This document shows positions 24,501-36,500 of a DNA stretch of 64,000 bases, piece after piece. The stretch is from Scortum barcoo. Its lineage: Eukaryota; Chordata; Actinopteri; Centrarchiformes; Terapontidae. The stretch covers positions 16,948,643-17,012,642 of the forward strand of contig CM041531.1 of NCBI GenBank assembly GCA_023238725.1, given 5' to 3'. Numbering within the stretch: position 1 is the stretch's first letter; the number at the start of each line of letters is the position of its first letter. The notes under the pieces were generated by a model. It saw nothing but the letters and a program-made list of their open reading frames with translations, was not told the DNA's origin and did no database searches. Both the position numbers and the translations under genes were made by a program.

Positions 24501-27500
24501 CATTCATTGTTTTGCCGTCTTGTCTGCTGATTTGAATAAATCCAACCGTTAAAAACAGAGTGATACATCTGTGGATCTGTGGTCATTTATCACAGGGTGT
24601 TTTGCGTGATCAGTCACTTTATTATGTTGGTCATTTCTGTTATTGACACTGGTAAATATATTTTTACTGTGTTACTGTGAAGACTGTTGCTAATTATGTT
24701 GAGAGTGTTGTCAGTAATGTGGCTTTCCATGCAGCTGAAGACTGTTATTGCTTCCTCTTCCTCACTGTTGTTAATGGAGAGGGTGAAGTGTGTGTACAGA
24801 TTGGTGGGAGCGGCAGACTGATGTTACCTCCAAGAGACTAAAGCTGAAGTTTTTCCTGAGACTTAACAATGTGTACTTGTGTTTGAGTTTAAGCAGAACT
24901 GCAGATAATTAACAATGAAATGGTTCTGTCAGCCTATGTGGAAGTATAACAACCATTCCTCATAAAAATACATTATTTCTAAACTGGAAAACTGGAGTCT
25001 GATAATAACACCGGGTGGACATTGTGTTTCCACTTTGCTTCCCTAAATGAAAATCATGCAGAGTCTAAGAAAAGAAAAATCTTTCCAGTGCATGAATTTC
25101 AGACCGTTATGTTGGCTGTTTAAAAAATGAGACATAATTGTTGGGTTGTTGGATGCGTACTTATAGCATTAGGGCCCATCTATGTGTGTGATGCTTCACC
25201 TAATGAACAACACTTTCCAGTCTGATTTGTCTGAGTCATAGTTTTTGCATTCAGATTTGTTCACACATAATGGTAAAATAGTTTGCTACACAGCTGAACA
25301 GTAGGCTGCCATTTTAGCATGACAAACAATTGATAGACACTGCTGTAGACACTGTAAACAGTTAAATGAGTTGTGTTTCAGTAATAATGGTGTGTTAAAG
25401 TCAGGCTATGGCTATGGCAGTTGCTTTGTAGCATTAATGAAGATTGGATAAGGTGTCTTTGTTTCAGCCTTCAGTACATAAACATAGGTGGAGACAGATG
25501 TATCAGCAGACATTCTGCTTTTCCGCCGACATGTTTTCAGTGAAACTGGAGCAGATTTTGACCAGCATTCCCGGGAAATACTGGGATCTAAATTCCTCAT
25601 ATTCGACCTTAAAGTACTTGACTTGCTGTCAGCCTAAATATTATCATTGTTGCTGCTGTTGAAGAGGTTTATTGCCTTTAGTTGTAGACTGCTGTGTCAC
25701 TGGTACAGATATATTTATGTCAGTGAATGCAGCTTGCTGTTGTTAAAGTGTCACTGCTTTCTTTGCTTGTGTGTTTCCTCAAGATAATAGTGTGGAAAGT
25801 GTGTGGCATCTTTTGTTGTTTGTATTTTTAGCTGGTTTCTTGGTGTCTAAAAGACACCTCTGGATAAAAACAGATACGAGTTGACACAATTTACCACAAA
25901 CATACTTACCAGATCTGTTGTTTGGTGCAGAATAAAACTTGATTGAAGTTATGTGTGTCCCTTTATGATTTAATATTGAAGCCTTCCTTGAATCTCAGTG
26001 TCTTGACATGAGAGAGCTTTTCAGGTTTTTGTCAACAGCTTTCAAATTTTTTTCATAGACACTTCAACTCTTCAACTCTCTTTTTACCTGGACCTTCTTC
26101 CCCTGCATTCACAACCTCTTTAAAAAAAAAAATATGCAAAATGGCTGACATGTCAGTAGCTTTTGTCACAGACATGTCAGACCAACCTCACATTCTATAC
26201 ACAACCTCCAGCCTCAACAGAAATCATGCAGTACGGCCCAGACTTTTGCATTTTCATCACCAGTGGTTGGACTGCTGTTTTTGTTACTGACTTTGTTGTT
26301 TCTTAATATTGTTTCAAGGCGTCTGGATGGCGTGGTGTTTGACTGCGGCTGTGATATCCGCTGGATCCAGCTGTGGCAGCAGAGAGGAGAGGCCGGGCTC
26401 CACACGCAGCAGCTGTACTGCAGGAACGGAGCCTCCAAGATAAGACTGCACAACATGTACATCCACAACTGTGGTAAGACAAGAGGAGGAGAAGGAGGAG
26501 GATGGGAGGAGAGGGGAGGGGAGGGGGGTGATCTGCTTTTTAAAGAGAAGGAAAGAGAAAGCATGGGGGAGGGTGGCAGGGAAGGAGTAGAAAGGAGGAT
26601 AGCAAAGGAGGGCGGAAAAAGTGAAGGATGGAAAGGAGAATGGCTGACAGGAGGAGGCAGGGAGAGCAGGAGAAGGAAGGAGAGGGTTAGAGGTGAAATA
26701 GAGGAAAGAGAAGAGGATCAGGGAGATGAATTGAGGCAGGAAGGGGAGGAGGTGTGACAGAGTTCAGAGGGTGAATCTGATGTGAGGAGCTCTGTGTTGA
26801 TTCTGACAGAGGCTGTAGACTCTGCAGCATTATCTCCTGGTGGTGACTCATCCCTGACATCTAATGTGTGTGTGTGTGTGTATGTGTATGTGGCTGTGTA
26901 TCCCACGTCCTCCTTTGTACTAATTTTGTTACATTAATGAAAAGTGATTAATTGATTTGGTGTGAAAAGCTGTAGACACAGGCAGCGTAACATGTGTGTA
27001 TTAACTTGAACATACACTGCGTGTGCGTGTGTGTTTATTTGAATGTGTGTGTTTCAGACTTACCAGAGATCAGTGTGAGCCACAGCAGTGTGTTGGTGAT
27101 GGAGGGCGACAATGTGACGGTGAGCTGCAATGGATCCGGATCACCTCTGCCTGAAGTGGACTGGACTGTCAGCGGCCTGCACTCCATCAACACACACCTG
27201 GTCAGATACACACACCTACACTTACACACACACACACACTGAAAAAATACAGAATGGCTTATAATGAAAAAGATTCAGGCCCACTTATGCAACCTCTGTC
27301 TTCTTTTAGGCCATTACTGGTCACCATTAGCTCCCTTTGAGTCATCTAATGTCAAACACTGGTGATTGTCATACACACATCAAACGTTTCATACTGCTCA
27401 TTTTGAGTTACAGCACTGAGTCACAATGCTGTCTTTTTGTCTAAATCTCCTATGAAGATTTCAAGAGGGTCGATTAGTTAGTAGGAGTGCATGATTTGTT

Positions 27501-30500
27501 CCTATTTTAAGGAGCTGTTTTTCCACAATAACTCTACTAATCTAGACTATAGGTTGTAGAAATACTCCTTTACTTAAGAAGGAAACTTGAGTAAAAGTGC
27601 AGAAGTATTGTAAGCAAAATTGTAAATAAATAAGTTGATGAAAGATATATTACCTATACGGCATTATTAAGTTGTTAATTCTGATGCATCGATGTGTAGG
27701 GGGCATCTTACACTTGAAGCTGGTTGAGGTGGAGTTAGTTTTAAATATTAGATCCTTGTCTTCAGTAATGAGATCATTAATTGCAGAAGCAAAAAAAAAT
27801 CAAATTTCTATTTCCAACTTTTTCATAATGTTTTTATTGAAATATTGGATAATTTGACCTCTTCAGCTCTCAAACGCTTTTTTTCAAATGAAAACATTTG
27901 ATCATCTGAATGATCCATTTCAAACTAAGAGACATCTGAAACATAAAAAGGGAAATCAAGTGGTCACTTTTTTTTTTTTGCTTGATTTCTTTCATTCCAG
28001 GCAATTCAGAATTTCATTCAGAACCACGGGTTTAATCTTTACCAATCTATTGCATTTAATAGGCTTAACATGTTTTTGAGAGAGTCACAAACAAGATAAG
28101 CACCTATATGACCGGCTGAGTGCTGATCATGTGTTTGCACTCACATGAGGTACAACAAGCATGTTGGGAAACATTCATTTTTACTGTACGTCTGGTCGTG
28201 CATTGTTGTTTGCGTTACTGTGTTGTATATTGTAGTCTACAAAGTATCCAGTCTTTCCATGATCACATTATTTATGCAGTCTGTTATTTTGAGTGAATCC
28301 GGTTACACTATGAGTGATGACATGTAAGCCATTAGTGAGATTTTCCCCAATAAGAGAGCAAAACATTGTTGTTTTAGCATTGATCCTAATTGTAACACCA
28401 CTAATACCCCACCTGGTGGCAAAGAGATAACATTCATACCTCTGACAACTCTAACTTACCGTAACATTTTATCTCAACACTATGACATTAAACCCTGCTA
28501 AAATCTGTCATAAAGCAGATTTAATTGCATAACCAATTCTCCCTAGTTTATAAACGTACCATAATTAAAAATAGTTTGTTCCAGTCCAAGTATATTTGGT
28601 CTCTACTTGTAAAGACAAGTCATTACAAACAATTTAGCATTTCAGATTCCCATCATAAGGTCTTTGTTAAAGGCCTTTCCTTTTCTGGCTCCACTGGTAT
28701 TTTGGTTCTGTTTCTTCAAGTGTTCAATTATGTATTTCTTTAGAAAGGGTATTTAACTCATTATAACAATAGATTGTGTTGATTCCACCAAGCAGATTTT
28801 AGTGGTTTCTGAATAAGCTGAATGATCTTATCCAAAATCATAATTACATTATACCATATCTAAAAATTGGGTATTTGGACTTGTTGCTAGACAACAGCTA
28901 CAGATGCATTTTAAGCCTGCTGTGAAGAACGGAAAAGTCCATGCTTGTCTCAAATCATTGACAATCACGTCAAGTTAACTCACTTATTCATATGGAGAAC
29001 AAGGCCTAGGTTTAATTATGTATATGTTACCATGATGATCCACCTCAGTTCAAAATACGCTGGTTTTGCGGGACTGAGAGGCCTGGGTTGAACCCACAGT
29101 GAGCGGGCTAACCTGCTAATCTGGCTCCTTGATCCCTGAGACAGGCCCCCGGCACGTCACAGCAATAACAACAGCTGAGATAAACAGCAGGAAGAGAACA
29201 GCGGTTTCTGAAATTGCTGTGCGGCTGTATTTGTCATCTGTGTCTTAAATGCTTGTGGTGACTTTACAGATGAAAGTTATCCACCCCAGCCTCAGGCTTG
29301 ACGAATTAGGCTGGACGGATACTGTAGCTCATCAGGATAAGTGAAGTGTTGGGGAACCTGGCCAACTGAGGACAAGTTGGGAAGCATAAGAAAAGTATTT
29401 GGCTACCTGAAGGTGAAAAGCTGTGCATCAGTTAGTCCAATTAGTGCCAAAATGAACTATATATCACTCTGTACATTCTTGCTGCAGTTTTATCCCTACA
29501 GTAGTAAGATCTGACAGGATTACTGCAGTGATCCGTTTCTACCAGTGTGCCCTCCTTCGCTTTGTTCTTTTTTATTTCATAAATCAATGATTAACTTTCA
29601 TTTTAATGAAGCAATTAAAGAGTTCAATCCAGTAATATAATTAAATATGCTGTATATCCTTCACATACCTAAATGAGTCTCTTCTCTTCCTCTGTGTCTC
29701 TTATCCTCCTTCCCTAGTCCAACGTATACTGGCCGAACATCCACTCCATCAACCTGACCCTTTTCAACATCAGCCGAGATGACAACAACTTCCAGCTGAC
29801 CTGCATTGCAGAGAATGTGGTGGGGATGACCAACTCCTCCATCCAGCTCAACGTACAATGTGAGTGAGATAACTCCTATGATTAAATCTAGGAAAACTCC
29901 AGACATGCACTGAAGGGGAGTGCACAAGAGTGAGGCTACCTTTAAATGATATAATTTCAAACTTACTACAAGTTTCCTTAAAGGTGACCTGCTTCTACTT
30001 TATGTATCTTGTTGCTGAAATTTGCATATTGATGAGAAAATATTGTTCCTTTAAATGAGTAAAACTGTGTACTGTTCTAAGATTTGGAGTTCATATTTAT
30101 TCATATTAATGCTGCCCATGTGTTAAGTTGTCATTTAATATTTGCTTATTTTGACTAATTTGTTTAATTAATCACCTCATTTGCATAGCTGTTTATGTTT
30201 AATATCTGCAAGGTTAATGGTGGGACATTAGCAGTCTCAAATGGCTTAAGTTTAATATTAAACTCAGTAGCCTGGCACAAGGTGTGCACATACCAAAAAG
30301 TAATATCACCAGGACAACAGTGGCATAAGAAAAGAAAAGAAAAAATGCTTGACAACAAAGAAGAACACTGTGTGCCTATATGGTCTTTTTTATATCTAAA
30401 TGTTAGCTCGGGTTTAAAACTAACTTTGAGTTATAACACCCTTTGCTATGTCTAATGCTAGTAGAGTTATTTAAACCCTGGCTTAATAATTGACCCGATT

Positions 30501-33500
30501 GTGGGGATTTCTCATTGAACAGATAACATGGTCATTAACCAGGGTTGCTACAGAGCAGAGTTTATTAACCCACAGTTAATAAACTTAATAAAATTGCTTT
30601 AAGCTAAATGTGAACATCAGCATGATGACACACAATGACAATGAACCGTAGGATAACATATCATCAGTTCAATATCAACGACACCTGTGCTGTCTCCATC
30701 AATAGTTGTTTTTCTTGGATATTAGATTGTATTTCCTTGGTCTTCATGGAAGCTCTGAATTAGACTCAAATGCCTAAAATGATTATTTAGCACTCTTGTC
30801 GTTGGCGTTAATCAGTGAACCCTGCTAGCGTAATGATTGCACAGAATAAAATCTTGTTGCCGAACACTGAGCCAGTGGCATATCCACAGAAGAGACCATC
30901 AACCTGTCTGGGGGCTGTCTTGGTTTGGTACGATCTCGTATAGTTTTGTACAAGATGGTAAGATTAATAATCCAGTAAACCAAAAGGCTGCAAGATTAGA
31001 AAATACTGGCATAGTGAAGAAGTGACATTTGTACAGTTGACTGCTTAATTTGCAGTCCTCTGTCTGTCAGCTGTTTGGTGATTCATATTTCAATGTCCTA
31101 CAGCTTCTGAAACTGTTTGATCAGAGCCAAGACAAGCTGGCCTTGCTGAATTTAAAGAGTAGATCTGCAGGCTGTGAATTGGACTGACCATGGGGAAGAG
31201 CCAATACGAGCCAGTGGTAATAATGTATGACAGTCTGTCATCCACCCTAAAATTACATTCATGTCGCCCTTATTTGCATTGACAAATACACTTGGCAATA
31301 CGTTCATCTATACAATAATTCAGTTATTCAGTAATTCAGCATAATGAAGGCAATCTTTATATTCATATCTATTCATCTGCAAAACATTTAATACTCGTGA
31401 ATTATACATTGTGTTGTCGACAGTATAACTTCAACAGGGAAAAACATTGTGCTCTTAGTTCAGTACTGAAAAGGTTGATACTGACTTGAAGCAGTCCTGA
31501 TAGAATGTGTTGACTTTTTCTACCAAAACCATGATCTTTGCCATAAAGCTGCTGTGAACAATAGATTTATGTTAACTATGGACCAAGATGTGTGATGTGA
31601 AATGGGTCACTCTTAATGATGAACCCAAAGATAATTATGTCTCAACTCGGCACTTCCCCTCAGCTGCAGAGGGCATTTTATCACCTTTCAGTATGTCTGC
31701 GTGTGAAACTTGTTACTGCTAACCCCAATGGCAGCGGCCAAAATATCAGTTGATCTTTAACCCAAACCCTGGTCCACAGTGTCAAAGTCTTTGTACTTTC
31801 TACACCCAACCACTGACCTTGCTGACTTCTTAAATATTTTTTCTTCTAAAAATGTATTTTGCAGAGCAAATTAGTGTATCAACACATTAAGCAGGAAATA
31901 GGGAAATAGGGATGCCTGTGTAGATTTGCAGCTGTTTTGATAAACAGCCCATGCTCATTAATGGAAGGCAGGCATATTGACTGTCTTGCCTCAGTCCAAC
32001 AGGAAGGGTCATCACTGACTTTTAGTTTAACTGGTCAAAAACTGTCTGACAGCAAAGAACAAACCTGTAAGTCAAGAAAATAAATGCTTATTTAGAACGT
32101 AGCCTGTACAGTTCAAATGCTTGGGGCCAAGAACGCTCCGTGGTTCTCTTTTGCAGAGGATGTATTTTCATGGCAGCTTTGACGGACTCAGGTTGGACTG
32201 AAATATATCTTCTATTAATGACACTGAGAGTCTAAGAGAATAATTTACAACAGGAAAAATATCCTTTATCAAGCAGAACAGCCAAATTATGCAGGTACAT
32301 TTAGAATGCAATGAGGTGTTGCACAGTTACAAACCAAGTGAAATTGATGTAGCCAATTAGCAAGAATATACCCTCCAGCCCACATGAAAGCTCAGCCTTG
32401 ATCTGAGCAGAAAGAGAAAAAGAAAAAAATATATAACCCTCAGCAATGATAAAGCAATCATTTGGTAACCATCAGATGTTCCTCTAATATCGAGACCGTG
32501 AATTACAGTATATAACGCAGCTCTTACATAAGTTTACCCTGTGGATTGGCCCTGGGCAGATTTGGGACAGACTGTATTCAAAGCCAATATTTATCAAAGG
32601 TGCCTGACATTTTTCTCTTTGTAGCAAGCTTGCTGTTGTAGAGGACAATCTATTGTGGCTGTTTGCAATGCATCACGCTACCGGACAGGGGAGATTTGTC
32701 ACCAATTCAAACACTCCCTACTGGAGCAGAGCTGCTAAGGACCACGCTAGAATGACAGATTGACTTTGCAACATCTAGTCTTCGGGGCTTCCTCCTCACG
32801 GACACTCTATGGATGTACATCTCCAGGCACTTTTTTTTTCTGTTGACACTCTCTGCTGGTGCTGCAAATTAACTTATTAATTTTTCACCACATGCTCTGA
32901 TGGTAATTACATTTCCTCCCCTGTGCAGCCTATTGTCTCTGGAAATGTCATAAAATAGCTTAAACTGCTGCTCTGATTAGGGAGTAATCTGATTGACAGC
33001 GAAATTACCAGCCGTCAAGTAACATTCTCTGCATTCAAAGATGAGTTCCCTATTTTAGCGAAACTGTAATTAACCACAATGCAAATTCTGCAGACCCATT
33101 GTCCTGCTTTTGTCTGGAACAATAGCAGCTCTACAGCACTGTGGACTCACATAACTTGCCATGTTTTTTTCCCTTTAGTCGTATAAGCATGATGTGGCTC
33201 TCTATTAAGGACAGGGTTAGTAGTTCTATTCCCTGAGTGCCTCTACAGGTGGAGCAAGGCATTATCTCTAATTATGAGTAATTAATAAAGAAATTAGGTG
33301 CATCCCAGTTGTATCATCCCCTAGAGACTAAGCTCAGTATAACTGTGCTGCTTCCCACAGGTTAAAATCCCAATCGCAATGTGGATCACCCTGCTGGGAG
33401 TACGTGGCAATATCTGTCCCATGAAACAGTTGCCTCCCCTGTCACTGCCAGCTATGATGTCCTATCTGTAGTCTGGCTGGAACATGGCATTTAAAAATAT

Positions 33501-36500
33501 GCCACCAGTGTTACCACTAGATAACATTGCATAACTTGCCTTGTGTGCAGTGTTCTCACTGATCAAAGGCATGTAGTTATCAAAGCTTGTCATCTGTATG
33601 AGCGCCACAAGGACACCGTGTTGTTATAGACCAGTATGGAGCGCTGTACTGATTTGTATTGTATTGACTGAGACTGGGCTGACAGCCACGCTGAGGGGAA
33701 AATAGATCGGTCCCTAACTGTCCATCAACAAGAGAATTTTGTTTTTTCCTCTCCCTTTCTCCCTCTCTCTCTCTCTCTCTGTCTTAAGGCTGCACAGCTA
33801 TATACCGCCCTCGCTCTGTGCCCATCTTCCTCCCTCCTCCCTCCTTTTCTCTCATCTCCATCTCTTCTCTTTCTTCCTGCACTCAAAATCACAGCTCCGC
33901 ACACGCCCCCACACCATTGACACATTCACACATACACATGCCTTAGCCTTTAGTTCAATTGAATGACTTTATTGTCACTATTGTCTAGCAGGAACAATAT
34001 CACCAAAGCAATGTATGAAATGACAGCTTGTGAACACTGAGAAACACTTTATTCGCCTTTTTACAGGATGATCATTTGGTCTGAAAACACGAGCTATCCA
34101 TTGCTACACAATCAACGACAATTATGAAAACCAGAGCTGGAACTGACAGCTACTTTTATTTCTCTGACAATCTTTTATAGATTAGGCAATTGCAAGTTGG
34201 AAGTTGTTCACATGAAAAATGAGAGAAATGGTTTCATGAAGCCTTAAAAAAAGTTCTATGCATGTAAACATCTTGTATGCAATTTATAAATTGCAAATTC
34301 GATTAAAACTACAAAAGACACACCGCGTCATCACCTCATCGCCTTCAAAGCCCTGTCTTTTAGACACCATGGCAATGATGGTCAGTCAGCCCACACCTTT
34401 AGTCCAGACTGAAACATCTTTCCAACTATGAAACTGATTGGCATTAAACTTTGTACAGAGATCTGTTGAGCCTAAAGCATGAATCATAATATAGGGGGGA
34501 TTCCCTGACCTTTCCTTTAGTGCCACTTGTGGGTAGAAAAGTTTTAAAAAGGTGAATCCTGCTGACTTTGGTGATCTCCTGACTTTCTATCTAGCGCCAC
34601 CATAAGGTTGACATTTGTCATTTTGAGTGAAATGTCTTAAGAAATATTAGATGGATTGCCATGAAACAGGCTTCAGACATTCATGACCCCCTTAGGATGA
34701 ATTGCAACAGCCTCAACTTTTCATATAGTGCCATCACAGGTCAGTATTTTGAATTGTCCACTCCCTACGATTTTGCAGGTATTTAGATCAAATACTTACA
34801 TTTCCATCTGCCTTAGTTGGACTTTGTATTTTGTATTAATTTGCAAACACATACCAGTGTGCTAAACTAAGATGATGAACATGGTGAACACCACACCTGC
34901 TAAACATAAGCCTTATCATGCTAGTGTTTGTTTAAAGCACCTTTGTGTCTAAGCACAGTCTCACAGAGCCACATTTACCTAAATAAAGTCAACAGAAGTC
35001 AAAATGCCTCAAACAAGCTGACACAAAGAAAACCCAGGCCCAAGTAGTATTTCTGTTAGGATGTCTGAACAAACACTGAGGCTGCCATTTTGTCTGCTTT
35101 GCTCACAGAGGGTCATAGGTATGGGGGAGTCGATAAAGGTCCAACAACAAACATTGCGCTGGGGCCTCTAAACAAGATCATTCATGCAAGATATTTTTAA
35201 TCAATAGATGGCTTTCCTTTACTCAACCATATTTCTTGATTAAAAATACCATTAGGAAACATGGACTATTAGGTTACATATTGCATGAAACTGGATTCAT
35301 TGGGCCAGATGTGTGGTTGTCTGAATGACAATGTAAACACACACATGCTCTAGCTATATAAAGAGGATTTCCCACACATGCCTATAGAAATAGCAGACTT
35401 CATTGAGATCCAGCAAGAGACAGTGCAGTGGTGTATTATGAGTGCGTGAGTGTGTCAGCAGTGGAGGTGGGGGGGCGGCTGGTATGTAGAACAGACACAG
35501 AGAAAGACTGCCAGGTAATACCGTCTGCCAAATATTTCCCTTTGATGATGTAGCTGCAAGAGTGACTCATCGCAAAGACAAATCAGTGGATGAATTGTTT
35601 ATGAAACGTATCTGATGGTATTAAAGTGATAAATTGCCGCTCAGCTTGGCGGCATTGTGGATTCAGAGGTGTGTTTGCTGCATGTCAGGAAAGAGAGGTA
35701 TGTGCTTGTTTATGCAGAGGAGATTCCTCTGTCTATTTCAAGCAAGAGGAGTCCCTCTATCTGTTTGTTTTCCTCACCATCCCGTGTACTTCTGCAGTAT
35801 GTAACACACAGCAAAAGGCTCAGTGCCACGACCAGGTGAAAAAAAACAAAACAAAACAAAAAAAAAACTGCCTATTAAATGTCATGTTTCCCAGAACAAA
35901 TCAACAGCTCAACAGCTTTGTGTTTACTCGGCTGCTGCACTTTTTTGAGGTTACTAAGAGAATTAGGATAGGTTTTCATGAGCCCAAGGGTTACAGAACT
36001 TTCTCAGCTCATAGCCTAAAGGTCTTTGTAACAACTCTGTCATAACACAAAAACCAGGAAAACTGATAAAGGTTGCAAGAGACAAAAGAGAGCTTTTTCT
36101 CTGTATCCAGGAGCTGCTCATAATTCTCCTGCCCTCATGCTGTGGATGGAGTGACAATATATCTCACATGTAAATGACACTGTTTCTCTGCAGTTCCTCC
36201 GGTCATCCTGAGACTAGCTGAGCCTGAGCAGCGCCACGACACCTGCATCGAGTTCACGGTCCGGGGTTACCCCCATCCAAAGCTGCGCTGGTTCCACAAA
36301 CAAAAGGAGATTCTCCAGAATGAGTACATTCGAACTGAGATGGACTTCTACCAGGACTATCTGGAGGGCTGTCTGACCTTTCAGAACCCAACGCACATCA
36401 ACAACGGCAACTACACGCTGGAGGCCAGCAACCCTCTGGGGACGGTCACAAAGACTGTGTACGGTCATTTCCTCATGGCCCCAGATATCGATGATGACGG

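Larger units (their letters stand above)
12527..26318 (+). other. ntrk3: ntrk3 intron, 13.8 kb, LRR to LRR-cap
   Basis: This long intron starts with GTAAGT. It holds TC (13803-13818) and ATT (13988-14012, 21972-21999) microsatellites and a CNE-like block at about 14280-14830. A sequence beginning AAAGGGAAAGTCACT occurs twice, 124 bp apart (21460 and 21584). No coding sequence was recognised on either strand. Small open frames at 13254, 17507, 22338 and elsewhere look random. Confidence 0.8.
26474..27057 (+). other. ntrk3: ntrk3 intron, 584 bp, with polypurine tract
   Basis: This short intron runs from GTAAGA to tttcag. Its first half is almost all purine (G/A) on the + strand from 26478 to 26757, and a GT repeat lies at 26865-26899. 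A second GT-rich stretch at 27019-27056 forms the acceptor region. Confidence 0.9.
27201..29717 (+). other. ntrk3: ntrk3 intron, 2.5 kb, inside Ig domain 1
   Basis: This intron runs from GTCAGA to ccctag. It begins with CA repeats at 27208-27239 and carries an inverted copy of dispersed repeat family B (27545-27755). The rest is AT-rich unique-looking sequence with no recognised gene. Confidence 0.88.
29860..36193 (+). other. ntrk3: ntrk3 intron, 6.3 kb, between the Ig domains
   Basis: This intron runs from GTGAGT to ctgcag. It contains a block at about 32860-33120 with TAATTA, octamer and SOX-like motifs, a CT tract (33763-33780) and a long copy of dispersed repeat family A (34365-34985). 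The open frame at 35626-36045 matches no family and stops before the acceptor. Confidence 0.88.

Noticed and set aside
26263..26757. 164-codon frame taken as a stand-alone gene
   Set aside because: Its middle is the LRR-cap exon of ntrk3. The ends are intron read through good splice sites.
35626..36045. 139-codon open frame just upstream of the Ig2 exon
   Set aside because: It stops before the acceptor, is in no phase with the exon, and contains a lysine run from an A-rich stretch.
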